Source of the DNA: Euleptes europaea
Taxonomy: Eukaryota > Chordata > Lepidosauria > Squamata > Sphaerodactylidae
Assembly: GCF_029931775.1 (NCBI RefSeq)
Contig: NC_079312.1
Location: 15,817,821 to 15,881,820, forward strand
Reading direction: 5' to 3'
DNA length: 64,000 nucleotides
Below, in pieces: positions 1 to 10,996 of this stretch. The notes under the pieces are model-generated. The model was not told the origin of the DNA. It worked only from the letters and a program-made list of their open reading frames with translations, and did not search any database. The translations under genes were made by a program, and so were the position numbers. How positions within the stretch are numbered: position 1 is the stretch's first letter; the number at the start of each line of letters is the position of its first letter.

Positions 1-205
1 GTTGTTGCTGTCAAGTCACAGCTGACTTAGGTGACCCCGTCAGGTTTTCAAGGTAAGAGATGTTCAAAGGTGGTTTGCCATGGCCTTCCTCTGCGTAACA
101 ACCCTGGACTTCCTTGGGGGTCTCCAGTTCAAGTACTAACCATGGCCGACCCTGCGTAGCTTCTGAGATCTCGCAAGACTGGGCTAGTCTGGGCCATCAG
201 TGTCA
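1..205 (-). mobile_element. 5S-rRNA-derived SINE
   Basis: On the minus strand this matches the 3' half of a 5S rRNA gene (agaagctacgcagggtcggc, then ggttagtacttg), followed by a BovB-like tail ending in gtgacttgacagcaacaac. The same SINE copy ends the right arm at 47395-47597, so it predates the duplication. The family resemblance to the squamate 5S-Sauria SINEs is from memory. Confidence 0.7.
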
Positions 206-1439
206 GGATGGAAAACACCATATACACAAATAAAATCCCTGGCGTGTAGCTCTGTTACTGCTGTTGCCCAACTATAAGGACAGAGGGGTGGTGTAAAGAG
301 AGCAGGGCCAAGAGGCAAAGGTCTCCAGTACAGCCACTGAGGGCTCAGTCTGAATCCCCCCATCCTCCACCCACTAGGCTACCCAGCCATTATGCCAGCC
401 TTACCTGCTAGTTGTCTCAAAGGGACATCCAGAACCGGCTCTGTGGGACACACAATACAGCCTTCCCCTTTCTTGTGATTTCCCACTCTTCAGTCACCTC
501 AATAGGGTCACAGAGGTACAGAGAGGGCAAATTTGAAGTCCCCTCGACAGCTGGAACCCCCCACTCCGGTTGCTGCAATTCCCTTTGGCTTCTTCAGGGA
601 AAAAAGCCAGGAAATGCATCTCAGTCCCTTTCACTGCAGAGAAACAGGAGCTGATCAGCAACAACCTTTGAACAGAGAGCCCAAACCATATCTCCTAAAA
701 TAGGCAATATATTAATTAGTCCATTAATATATGGATTCTAAAGTCCCAGCCATATCAAAATGGTCTTTGTACAGAAATGTCACAGCTGGGATGTCTGCAT
801 TTCATGACCCGTTGACTCCACTTTTCCTCCATATCTGGGTGTGCCTGTATACACATGCATATACCGATAAGAATACATTTCCTCCATTTTATGAAGAGGA
901 CTGTAGGCAGCTGGGGACAGAATCAATGTGTTCCTATGGATGAAATACAAGACTCCTTTTTGGTTTTGCTGCAACAGACTAAGCTTCACCTTCCCCACAC
1001 ATAGATGCTGCCAACACTTCCCATGAGATGCTTCTGGTCACACAACTGCTTGCTCCCCAGGTCAGCGGAAGGAAATGTGTGTGTTTTTGTTGGCTTCTTT
1101 TCGCCTAGTGAGAGGGTGGGCCACAAACAAAAGAGAGTCAAGCGCAAACAAATGTAACACAAATGTTGTAAAAGCAACAAAAATAATTTGATGCCTCCTT
1201 TCCTACAAATTTAACCTTCCAAGGTAGCAATCAGTTAAAAAACATTAAAAATAAACTTTGAAAACAATGCATATATATATGGAAAGCAACAATTGAAAAC
1301 ATAAACAGGAAGGAGAGTCAATAAGGGATAGAAACATGAAACAAAAAAGTCTTCATCTGCTGACGGAAGATAACAATAGAGGGAGACAGATGACTCCACA
1401 ATTTGGTGGCACAATCAAGAAGCCCTTTCATGGGATGCT
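206..1439. other. No gene recognised (left arm)
   Basis: Unique-looking DNA with only short ORFs that have no recognisable domains. The equivalent of positions 1321-1325 is where the right arm carries a solo LTR. Confidence 0.6.
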
Positions 1440-2890
1440 ACCCATTTCCCCTCAGATGATGGTGCAAATGAAGCACGCCCCCCTCAAATGACCAGAATAG
1501 GTAACTTCATGTGGCAGTGGGTGGTCCTTAATGTATTTCAGCTCTAGCCATATAGAGAATACCAGCACATTGAATTGGGCCCAGAAGCAAATTGGAAGCC
1601 AGTGGAGCAAGACTGGGGTTATATGGTCCCTACCACCCACTCCGGACAGCATTCTCACTTCAGCATTCTGTACCAATTGCAGCTTCCACACACTCTTCAA
1701 GGGCAGCCACACACAGAGCACATTGCAGTAGGCTAATCTAGATGTTACCAGGGCATGCAACACAGTGGCAAGATCTTGTCTGCACAGTAAGGGCTGCAGA
1801 TAGCTCCCCAGCTGAAGCTGCTGAAGGGGAACCCTGGTCACTGCTACCACCCGTTTCTCCAATAGGAAACCCTGGTTCAGAAGCACCCCCCAAGCTATGA
1901 ACTGCTCCTTTAGAGGGAATGCAACCCTATCCAGAACTGGAGGTATCCAAATACCTGGGTCAGACCTTCCTCCCCTCCCCCTACACACACACCAGTACCA
2001 TCTCTGTTTTGTTGGGATTCAGTTTCCGCTTGTTAGCTCTCATCAACCCAAAAACTGCCTTGAGGCACCTGTTCACAGTTTCCATGGCCTCCCTGGAATC
2101 TGCTGGAAATGCAAGATAGAGCTAAGTGTCATCCACAGACTGGTGGCAATTCAACCTCAATCTCCAGATGACCTCTCCCAGTGGCTTCATATAGATGTTG
2201 AAAAGCAGAGGGTGGAAACATTGAACCTTCTAGGACTACATAGGTCAAAGGCCAAGAAGCTGAGCAGCAGCCCCCCAGCACCACACTCTGAAACTAACCT
2301 TTGAAGTAGGACTGAAACCACTGCACAAAAGGGCCTTCCAGTCCCAACCCCGAAAGGCGATCCAGAAGGATACCATGATCGATGATAACAGAAATGGCTG
2401 AGAGGGCCGAAGAATCAACCAGGTCACTCTCCCCACATCCACCTTCCACACAAATCATCCACCAGGGCAACCAAAACCATTTGAATCTCATAACCAGGCT
2501 TAAAGCCAGATGTGAATTGATCCAAATAATCTGCTCCATTTTGGAATCATTGCAGTTGTCCAACCACCTCTGGTTCAATCACCTTGGTCAAGAATGTCAC
2601 ATCTGAGACTGGCTGATAGTGATCAAAATCTCCTGTGTCCAGGGGAGGTTCCTTTAGTAGTGGAAGTACCAGTTCCTGCTTCAAGACAGGGGCAACCCCC
2701 CCTCTCAGGTAGGCATTTGCAGTGCTCTGCACCCAGTCCCCCAGCCCCCCAATGGTAGATTTAAGCAGCCAGGAGGGGCAAGGGTCAGACAAGTGGGAGG
2801 TAGTGGCCAGACTTCCCAAAATCCTGTTCACAGCCTCAGATTGAAGAAGAAGAAGAGTTGGTCTTTTTATGCCGACTTTCTCTACCACTT
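1440..2890 (-). mobile_element. L2-like LINE relic (reverse transcriptase region)
   Basis: Minus-strand pieces read like the C-terminal half of an L2/CR1-group reverse transcriptase. They include PVLKQELVLPLLKEPPLDTG, then a stretch around DHGILLDRLSGLGLEGPFVQWF, then ALVTSRLAYCNVL and ITPVLLHWLPICF. The reading frame is interrupted several times, so the copy is dead. The same relic is present in the right arm at about 43690-45070 on the + strand. The clade assignment is by recalled motif similarity. Confidence 0.75.
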
Positions 2891-3010
2891 AAGGGAGATT
2901 CAAATGGGCTTACAATTACCTTACCTTCCCCTCCCCACAACAGACACCCTGTGAGGTAGGTGGGGCTGAGAGAGCTCTAGGAGAATTGTGACAAGCTGAA
3001 AGGGATCCCA
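2850..3010 (-). mobile_element. tRNA-type SINE 3' part
   Basis: On the minus strand this reads ctctctcagccccacctacc, then a gtgtctgttgtgggga motif, ending in gtagagaaagtcggcat and a (ctt)n run. This is the usual body and tail of an abundant squamate SINE. The right-arm partner is 43520-43680. Confidence 0.6.
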
Positions 3011-3743
3011 TGCAAGTGGACAAGTCGGCACCCCAGGACCATCCAATCCTGTCAGTGTGAATGTACAGTCCAAGTCGGAATGGATACAGGAGATTTTGTC
3101 TGCAAAGTGTTGAGCAAAATTATTTCAATGGGCTGTGGAAGAGTCCACCTCCTCCCTAGTCCAGAGCCTGATAGGCCCCTCCCCACGCAAAAGAGTTCTG
3201 CAGGTCTAAACTGTTCGGTTACAACAATGGCAGAGAAATAGTGTTTCTTTGCAGTTACCCCTACCACTGAGTGTATAACATGATGTGAGTAGCTGAACAG
3301 CTGTGGATTCACACACACCCTGTCACAGACACACAAAGAGTTTTCTCTATAGACTCAGGAATAGTTGAACCAGCCGGTTTGCAACAGAAGCAAGTTGGGC
3401 CCCGTGCTGATTGCCCTGTGCCTGCAGCATCAGATCCTCATGTCTTCTCCATCTCTGGAGCCAATTGGACATTTTTAAATTATTTTTGTTTTTTAAAAAA
3501 ATCATGTGAGAAACCATCTATTACTGTAAGGATGCAGAGAAGTCGTTGTTTTTGCCAAGAAGGGTGGAGTCGGTGAATGAAGGTTAGCAGCAGAGGGAAA
3601 TTGTTTGCTGTTGCAGTGAATAAGATTTTCTAGGCTCTCATCACTTTTTGTAAGGTATTTGAAAATTATGTTATGTGGAAAATTAATTGAGAAAAGGGGA
3701 GAGTTAGTATGACAGGTCTTATTATTGGAGTCATGTTATTGGA

Positions 3744-3965
3744 GTGATGTATTTTTCAAGCCGAAGACCGGTTTCTCTGATGCTGAGTTTGTTCCAAGAG
3801 GAAAGACATTGCAAGACTTTGGCACTTGTTGGAGCGGAAAAGCTGGACTCTGATCACCATAAAATATTATTATCAGGAAGAACCAGCAGCTTCACTGAAA
3901 TGGAAGCAGGTGCCTCTAAGCCCAAAGCTCCATCATCTCAGGAGGTTTTAGAGGGACAATCCTGA
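3744..3965 (+). other. Unrecognised 73-codon ORF kept in both arms
   Basis: An ORF beginning MMYFSSRRPVSL and ending SSQEVLEGQS. The right arm keeps the same frame open at 42526-42765 on the minus strand (79 codons). I recognise no domain, signal peptide or family. The neighbours are repeats only. It may be part of an old element or just a chance ORF; conservation between two about 94 % identical copies is weak evidence of selection. Confidence 0.25.
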
Positions 3966-4344
3966 GGAAAAGACAGCAATCCCTGCACATCAGACAAGCG
4001 CAGGAAACCAACGGGAAACCTGCTGAAAGTGGAGGGAGCCAATGAGGAAGAAGGTGCCTCTAGGTCCCCTCTCCTCCTCCATGCCCCCAAAATTAAGTTT
4101 TTGAGGGAAAATCCAGAGGAATCTTTGGGAGAGGGACAATTTGTCCTGGTTTTTTTTTTGGGGGGGAGGGGGGAATATTATTTGCCTATTAACATCTAAG
4201 CTTGTTTTGCTGTGTTAACAAGATAAAATGCACCAGTTGGTTTACTTATGGAATTTAAAAGTATGAATGCCTGAGAGAGCAATCCCAAACAGATCTACTC
4301 ATAACCCTACTAAAGTCTATTCAGTGTGGCTTACTTCTATGAAA

Positions 4345-4515
4345 GTGTTATTAAAGGTAAAGATAGTCCCCTGTGCAAGCACCGGGTCATTCCTGACCCA
4401 TGGGGTGACATCCCGACATTTCCTAGGCAGACTTTGCTTACAGGGTGGTTTGCCAGTGCCTTCCCCAGTCATCTTCCCTTTACCCCCAGCAAGCTGGGTT
4501 ATTAGGGAGGCACTA
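4345..4515 (+). mobile_element. Interspersed repeat with BovB/RTE-like tail
   Basis: Contains gtcccctgtgcaagcaccgg, gtcattcctgacccatgggg and caccccgt/cagggtggtttgcc motifs, which I recall as a common squamate interspersed repeat. It is present in the right arm at about 41990-42155 in the opposite orientation. It has no coding capacity. Confidence 0.45.
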
Positions 4516-4647
4516 TTAAGTTTTCTATATGCGAAACTGCAAATATGCCCAAATATTGGACAGCCACAAACTTATGCCTCCTAAGCCATCTGAGTGGTAA
4601 GAAAAATAAAAGTAGAAATTAGAAAAAAATGTAGTAGGCAACATAAA

Positions 4648-4757
4648 ATGGTTTGTCGAAGGCTTTCACGGTCAGAGTTCATCAGTTCTTGTAGGTTATC
4701 CGGGCTGTGTAACTGCCCGGATAACCTACAAGAACCGATTATTATTATTATTATTAC
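4648..4757. mobile_element. Short PLE end in hairpin form, left arm only
   Basis: A minus-oriented PLE tail (tgtcgaaggctttcacgg through ttatccgggctgtg) is joined to a plus-oriented copy (cccggataacctacaagaac) followed by (att)n. The two halves form a near-perfect hairpin. The right arm at about 41820-41850 has only an A-rich tract here, so the insertion happened after the arms duplicated, or was lost from the right arm. Confidence 0.6.
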
Positions 4758-5035
4758 AGAAACAGCAACGAGTATTGGGGTATACGTCACAATAACCTAG
4801 TCTGATGGTCCGATGAATGGTGGGATGATAGCCGATGATAGTCTTTTGGACCTGCTGGGCTGGCCTCACCCGTTGGGGTTTCTAGATGGGTGTTCAGTAC
4901 TGGAGGGATAAGAAATTCTCTTCTAAACACCCCCCCCTTGATAGGGTGCCTTATTTGTCTGCTGCAGCCGGGGATCCACAGCAACGGCATAATCAAACGG
5001 GTGATTTGTGGGAGATCCTGGGCAGTCCCTGGCCC

Positions 5036-5258
5036 CACCATGATCACGTGAAGCTGCCTTATAATGAACCAGACCGTTGGTCCATCAAAGTTAGTATTGT
5101 CTACTCAGACCGGCAGCAGCTCTCCAGGGTCACAGGCAGGGGTCTTTCACATCCCCTACCTCACCTGCCTATTCCCTTTAAGTGGAGATGCCAGGGATTG
5201 AACCTGGGACCTTCTGCATGCCAAGCAGATGCTCTCCCACTGAGCCATGCTCCCTCCG
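5036..5258 (-). mobile_element. tRNA-Ala-derived SINE
   Basis: The minus strand carries a tRNA-like head (catggctcagtgggagagca through ggttcaatccctggcatctcc), then a body ending in a gtataaggcagcttcacgtg motif. The head resembles tRNA-Ala with a TGC-type anticodon loop. The partner in the right arm is 41299-41520 on the + strand. Confidence 0.7.
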
Positions 5259-5410
5259 CTTATGTTCTGTGTTGTCTTGCATGTGTGTGCTGTTGTTGTT
5301 TTGAGTTAACCGTTGGAAACAGACACGACTGAGAAGTTTCTTGCAACGTCTGGAGTGGGACAAGAACTTGAACAAGCTACCAGAAAGACTCTGAAAGAAA
5401 AGCAAAACCA

Positions 5411-5810
5411 ATGGCGCGGAGGCGTGGAAATGGGAGGAGGAGGGAGACCAGAAGCTGAGTTGGAGCAGGGGATGCGTGTTTCAAATATCAAATTCCCTTT
5501 ACTAAGAACCCAGTTATTGAGGCTTTGATGTGTTTGGGATGTTTGGGAAACTTAAAGAAAAGAGATCTGAAGAAAGTTTCAAAAATCAAAAAAAAGAAAA
5601 GCTTCAATAAATGAAAAGCGGAGGATTCCCCCCCCCCTCTAAAAGCCGTGGCTGTGATATCGAAAGCGGGACCGACTGTGTCGGGACGGCGACCTTTGCT
5701 TTAGGGGTAGAGACGGACCCGAGCAGGTCTCAGATTGTTGGGGGGGGGGGGGCTTTCTCCTCTTGTAATAATAGGCGTAGTTTATAAAACAGAAACAGCA
5801 TAGAGCTTGA
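5411..5810. other. About 400 bp present only in the left arm
   Basis: In the right arm the flanks join directly (near 41157-41165 on the complementary strand), while here about 400 bp separates gcaaaaccaa from gcaccgggttcttg. The segment has a poly-C/poly-G tract and no recognised element or clear target duplication. It is either an insertion here or a loss from the right arm. Confidence 0.55.
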
Positions 5811-6120
5811 AGCACCGGGTTCTTGCATACAAATGCAAAGAGAGAGCGATCGTCCGTCTCTACCGGTCAAGCGAACGAGCTTCAGAAAGCAGATCTTTCT
5901 TTGTTGTATAAGACTTCCGTCTACTGGAGCTAGACTAGAACTGCAGCTTTTGGGGTGTTTTTTGTGTATGTGGCTTGGTGGCAACTGTAAAGCTTTGTTT
6001 AGGAGGACTTCACTATTAGTATACGAACATTACAAGTTACAAGCCAACAAGCAGCAAGGATCATAAGCTTTCCACCAAAGTGAAATTGTGAGCCACACAC
6101 AGGAGGCTGAGGAACCAACT

Positions 6121-6440
6121 TCAGCCTCCTGCCACACACTCAGATGCAAGAAAGTGTCCCTCCACAGATTTCTTACTTACCCTCTTTTCTTGGAAAGCCT
6201 CCTCCAGAGGAATCACCTGGTGATCTTTGTGCTCCTCGGATCTGCGGCAGACCACGCAGAAGGGGGCTTCAATGTCCTTGCAGGTAAATTTCAGGGGCTC
6301 CTGGTGCTTCTCGCAGATGCCCCTCCTTCGCTTCTGCCCCCTTCGCTTCTGCCCCCTTCCTTCCAAAGGACTGAGTTTCTGGATTATTTCCACAAAGTTG
6401 GCCAGCTCCTGGTTGGGCCAGAGGTTCCCTTTTTGCACTC
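6121..6440 (-). pseudogene. TRIM RING-end plus B-box exon fragment
   Basis: On the minus strand this encodes the end of a TRIM RING/linker (RVQKGNLWPNQELANFVEII) followed by a B-box: CEKH, FTCKD, CVVC and EEHKDH supply the C-x2-H, C/D, C-x2-C and H-x2-H ligands. The exon ends QEKR before a gtaagtaag donor. The first half of the RING is absent; the similarity stops near RVQKG and unrelated sequence with a SINE follows. No partner exons follow on the minus strand, because the inverted-repeat arm starts at about 6000. It is a duplicated fragment of a TRIM first exon with RING and B-box in one exon, as in gene B at 50.3 kb. Confidence 0.7.
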
Positions 6441-6484
6441 TCCCATTGTCAAGTTTAATATTTATACTGTGTTGAGATTTCTGA

Positions 6485-7330
6485 AGTCCTAGGATTACAT
6501 GGAGAGACGGCATGGTGTAGTGGTTAAGGTGCTGGACTAGGATCTGGAAAACCCAGGTTCGAATCCCCACTCTGCCATGGAAACTTGCTGGGTGACCTTG
6601 AGCCAGTCACACACTCTCAGCATTGAGCCTGGCAAGAGTTTGGATGGGAGACCACCAAGGAATACCAGGGGCATGACGCAGAGGCAGGAAATGGCAAACC
6701 ACCTCTGAACATCTCTCATCTGGAAAACCCTATGGGTTTGCCAAAGGCAAAAAAAAAAATCTGTGGCTTGTTACGATCCTCATCCTGTCAATTGCATTGG
6801 TTTCCACTGTGTAATCTGCCTTGAGTCTCAGTGAGAAAGGTGGATCGTTAAATAAAATAATACTAAGTACCTGGTGTTGCTGTCCTGCGTCAGTTACTCA
6901 GCAATAGGTCTAAGCACGAATTTATTCATTCAGTAGTGGAAGAGCTTTTCCTGGGCAGCCTGCAGGTAAGGCCGTTGCCTGTCTCTGCATACTTTCCTGT
7001 AGCTGAGTGTGTCTCAACCTTTCCTACCTTCGGTCCCACTAACTACTCTTAGGAAAGAACCAGGGTCCCACCAAGATGGAATTTTTTTAAAACACCTTTT
7101 CTGAGAAAGACATTTCTGTGTCTGTACTTGCAGGCATTCTGTTTATGACACTGCTTATGGTAAGTTTTAAGGACATGAACATTGCAGTTATATTGCTTTA
7201 TTGCTATGGCTTTAGAACACAACAGAAATAATTATTCCATTAGCAACTGAAAAGCAGTAGTTGTTCTGAAACCCCAGATCCCACCTAGACAAGTTCTGCA
7301 TCTCACCAGAGATGCACAGCCTGCTGCTTG
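6485..7330 (+). repeat. Direct duplication, copy 1
   Basis: Starts at tcctaggattacatggagag, includes the composite SINE and about 550 bp beyond it, and is repeated at 9720-10590. Both copies carry the SINE at the same site, so the SINE predates the duplication. Divergence is visible throughout (roughly 10 % in sampled parts). Confidence 0.75.
6500..6770 (+). mobile_element. Composite SINE: tRNA-like head joined to 5S-like segment
   Basis: The head has tRNA boxes A and B (tggtgtagtggttaaggtgc and ggttcgaatccccactctgc). It then has a ccttgagccagtcacacact body and a segment matching the 3' part of 5S rRNA (ggatgggagaccaccaagga). The tail is BovB-like (ggcaaaccacctctgaacat). This is a chimera of two SINE types. 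A second copy lies at 9735-9985. Confidence 0.65.
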
Positions 7331-9700
7331 ACAACCACGTCTGTGCATTAAACTCACATAGCTAACCTATAACTTACTATGAGATCTAAATCACTTAATT
7401 ACACAAAGAAACAACAACCCCCACCCCCACCATGAGGAATAGAAATGAAAGAAAAGTCCAGCAGGATGCCCAAAATTCCATGGGAGGATATCAGCAGCCA
7501 GAGATCACCACTACGATCAGATGGGTGACGTCCAAAGGAGAAAAGAAATCCACAGATCAATTGAGATGGTCGTTCCGGATACTGTATAAAGTCCCGTTTT
7601 TGCCAAAAGCTTCAGTCATTGATCCCTTCTTGCTGTCAGCAGTTTGCTTTTGAATATTTGTTGAATATTTGTTATATCTGCTTGTAATATTTATGAGTAT
7701 GTGAGTATGTTATTTCCAGGTTGGCTATCACAAGAGGTTGACTGTAGGAGGATTGTATTTGGATCTTACAGGGATCTACTTATTCAAAAGCAAACTGCTG
7801 ACAGCAAGCCTGGTAGCGTGGATCTAAACTAGGCCCCCCTCCGCCCGCCTCGCCAGGAGTCCCAAGGACACGGGCGGCGGGGGCTTTACAGAGATCCACG
7901 CCTGCTACCCTCACCCCCCTTGCCACCACGTGACCTGGCAGGTGGGTGGTAGAGTTGCAGCTGGCGCCACCCCCCACCCCCAGCATCATGGGCAGGTAGG
8001 GAGGAGGAGGAAAGGAAGCCGCTTCTGCCCCTATGCCATGGCCCCATAAACCAGGCAGGTGGAGGCAGCGGCACTGCAAGTGGGAAGGGCAGGCAGGGGA
8101 GGGAGGGAAGGGGAGCCACCATTTCCTCCTCACCACCACGTGAATCAGGCAAGATGACATGGTGGCACATTAGATTGACAGGGTGGCTGTTCAGTGGCCA
8201 ACAGGGCAAGTGGGGATGGGATGATGCCCCCTCACAAGTCTCATGGGCCCCCTTTATCACCAGATCTTTCTGAAGCGTAGATGACACATTAGTATGATTG
8301 CAAACACTGACAGCCAGTGTGTTGAAGTGCAGTGTGGTGGACTTGAACTGATGAGGCCTGGGTTCAAATTCCTACTCAGCTATAGGGTTGCCACTGCCTC
8401 CAGGTGGGCGCTGGAGATCTCCCCAAATTACAACTGTTCTGCAGATAGGGTTCCCAACTGCCCAGTTGTGGTGGCAATTCCCTGCCAATTAACCGGGCTG
8501 CCCACTGACCAGCTGGTGGTCAGAGCGGGCAGAAGCAGGCAGGGAGAGCGATTCCCTCCCGCTCATACTTCTGTGGGGTCTGATTGTGCAGACAGTGGGG
8601 CTAAAAAAAAAAAAGGAAGTCACTGTATCTGGAGTGTGCACAAATTTGTCCCTCTCCCCAACCCCAAAAGAGGCTCCCAAGTGGGGACAATGGCTGCTTC
8701 AGAGCTTGGACTCCACGGCAGAACCTTTTTTCTGCCAAGGGCCATTTGGATATTTATAACTTCATTCGCGGGCCGGGCCATACAAAATTATCAACTTGAA
8801 AATTAGCCGACCAAGCCCCCAGCAGGCAACTGCCCCAGATGAACCCCCCCCCCCAATGCGGGCAAGGAGGCCGGCATCCAACCAGTGGCGCGCACGCCCA
8901 CCTGGTGGCACAGGATGGTCTTTTGCACAAGCCGGGCACCCTGAGACTAGCGGGAGGGTTTCCCTGCCGGGCTGGGGGTGGGGAGATCTGGGGGTCTCTC
9001 CGCCAAAGGAGCCTGGGAAGATTTCCCCAAGCAGAAGACCATCGCCCTGGGAAAGTTGGAAGGAAGCGGAGAGGAGCAGCTTTGCCGAGGGGAGCAACCT
9101 CGTGCATCATCTGCCCATTTCCAAATCAACACCCAGGTGCAAATCCCCGACCCCTCTTACTGGGGGGAAGTGGCAGAAACTCTCCAATTTCCCCCGCGAA
9201 GCTGACTAAAAAAATAAATAAATAAAAAGAGGGAAGAAAAGGTCCGATTGTTTGGGTGCGACCCCGCCTCTCTGCCCTTGTCTACGCCAGAGTGCTTCCC
9301 ACAGCAGCAGCAGCACACGCGTTTTCCCTGCAAACCGGCATCTGGATGCGGACGCCAGATCCGCAAGAGGGGGCAGGATGGGCTGCACCACTCCAGACAG
9401 TAGTGAGAGAGGGTGAGTCCCGTTTCTGAAAGCTCCCCCCTCTTCAAGAAAAGTCCACGCAGACAGAAAAGCAGCACAGCAAAGAAAGGGCTGAGATTAT
9501 TACCTGAGCTGCTCCTTGAGCTGCTACTTTTCTGGTACAGCCAGTCTTTTAGTTGCACGTGCACAATCTCTAAGCCTTCCACACAGGCAGGTATCCACCC
9601 TTCTGACCTTGGAGGAGGAGGAGCTGTGCAAAGCAGGGACCTGCCCATATTGAACTTGGAGTGGGTGAACAGGCGGGCTTCACCCTAATACCCTCTTCTG
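7331..9700. other. No gene supported; includes GC-rich 8.8-9.7 kb
   Basis: Holds unrecognised repeats and many overlapping frames on both strands, typical of GC-rich non-coding DNA. A degraded MITE lies near 8385-8510. The 8780-9660 stretch is GC-rich and could be an old promoter or first exon of a minus-strand gene. A minus frame starting at 9648 (MGRSLLCTAPPP) reaches a possible donor near 9503, but I recognise no domain. Confidence 0.4.
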
Positions 9701-9719
9701 CATTGTTTAAATAGACTCT

Positions 9720-10590
9720 GCAGTCCTAGGATTACATGGAGAGACGGTTAAGGTGTCAGACTCGGGTCAGGGGAACCCAAGTTTGAACCCCCACTCTGCC
9801 CTGGAAACTTGCTGGGTGACCTTGGGTCAGTCACACACTCTCAGCCTCGACCCTGGCAAGTATGTTTGGATGGGAGACCTCCGAAAGAGTACCAGGGACT
9901 TGACCCAGAGGCAGGCAATGGCAAACCATCTCTGAACATCCCTTGCCTTGAAAGCCTATGGGGTTGCCAATGCCAAAAACAAAATGTTAATTACATGGCT
10001 TCTTAGGATTCTCATCCTGTCAATTGCATTGGTTTTTACACTTTGTAATCTGCCTTGACTCTCAGTGAAACTGGCGAATCATAAAATGATGTAAATAAAA
10101 TAATAATACCAAGTACCTGGTGTTGCTGTCCTGTGTCAGTGACTCAGCAATAAGTCTATTCATAAGTTTATTCATTCAGCAGTGGAAGAGCTTTTCCTGG
10201 ACAGCCTGCAGGTAACGCTGTTGCCTGTCTCTGAATACTTCCCTGTAAATCTCTGAGCCTCAACTTTTCCTACCTTCGGTCCCACCAATGGCTCTTATCA
10301 AAGAACCTGGGTCCCACCAGGACAGAATTTTTTAAAAAACACCTTTTCTGAGAAAGACATTTATATGTTTGCACTTGCAGGCATTCTGTCTATTACAATT
10401 GCTTGTTTATGGTAGGTTATAAGGACATGAATATTACAGTAAAATTCCTTTATTGCTATAGCTTTAGAAAACAACAGAAATAATTATTTCATTAGCAATT
10501 GAAAAGGAATAATTGTTCTGAAAACCCCAAATCCCTCCTAGACTAGTTCTGTCTCAACCGAGATGCACAGCCTGCTGGTTGACAACCACT
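9720..10590 (+). repeat. Direct duplication, copy 2
   Basis: Partner of 6485-7330, in the same orientation about 3.2 kb away. It shares the tcctaggattacatggagag start, the composite SINE and the downstream caagtacctggtgttgctgt stretch. Confidence 0.75.
9735..9985 (+). mobile_element. Composite tRNA/5S SINE, second copy
   Basis: Same order as the 6500 copy: degraded tRNA boxes, gtcagtcacacactctcagc, a 5S-like ggatgggagacctccgaaag segment and a ggcaaaccatctctgaacat tail. The copy came with the segmental duplication. Confidence 0.6.
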
Positions 10591-10927
10591 GCTGTACGTT
10601 AAACTCCCGGCACTCACAAAAAGAGCCAGTCAGGGAGGAAACTAGATGTAACCTGTCACAAGGGGATGTTTCAAATTTGGGTTTGTTTGGTTTCTTAACA
10701 TAGGGGAGTGACCTCTCAAAGGTCCAGAGAAGACCAGGCCAATTCCAGCTTTTGACCTGTCTAGCTATAATTTAAAAAAAAATTTTGTTGACACACCATT
10801 ACAATGACCTATTATGGCAATGACTAGTTCAGATTTTTAAAACTCACTCTTGCTCTTTTCATTATGGAGTTATAAGAGGAACAGTATTGGCTGCATATTG
10901 AGCCTTATAACTCTGGCATGAGGACTA

Positions 10928-10996
10928 CTTGCAGAAGAGCTTCAGCGGCTCCTGGTGCTTCTGGCAAACTCTCTCCTTTCTGGCTGCCATGATTAT
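10928..10996 (-). pseudogene. TRIM B-box exon fragment
   Basis: Minus-strand exon start after a ttttggcatcag acceptor, encoding [20 protein letters not shown] then FCK. Similarity to the + strand B-box exon at 14226 stops there, after 23 codons, at the outer end of the palindrome's left arm. It is a broken duplicate made by the inversion. Confidence 0.75.

Larger units (their letters stand above)
1..5998. repeat. Left arm of a large inverted duplication
   Basis: This block is repeated in reverse complement at about 40980-47597. Shared parts include the 5S-type SINE at the outer end, an L2-like LINE relic, a small unrecognised ORF and a tRNA-Ala-type SINE. A 60-bp sample (1441-1500 against 45019 onward) showed four mismatches, so identity is roughly 93-95 %. 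Position 1 pairs with about 47597, so this arm may continue outside the window. The inner boundary lies near 5998, just before the minus-strand TRIM fragment. Each arm carries its own later insertions. Confidence 0.9.

Noticed and set aside
5640-5760. Poly-C/poly-G tracts as regulatory G-quadruplex sites
   Set aside because: Long homopolymers recur across the window (for example 11425, 14895, 40604, 51470) with no link to a promoter; likely slippage-prone simple sequence.
8294-9689. Overlapping ORFs on both strands in GC-rich DNA
   Set aside because: Several frames are open at once on both strands, as expected from high GC; no domain recognised.
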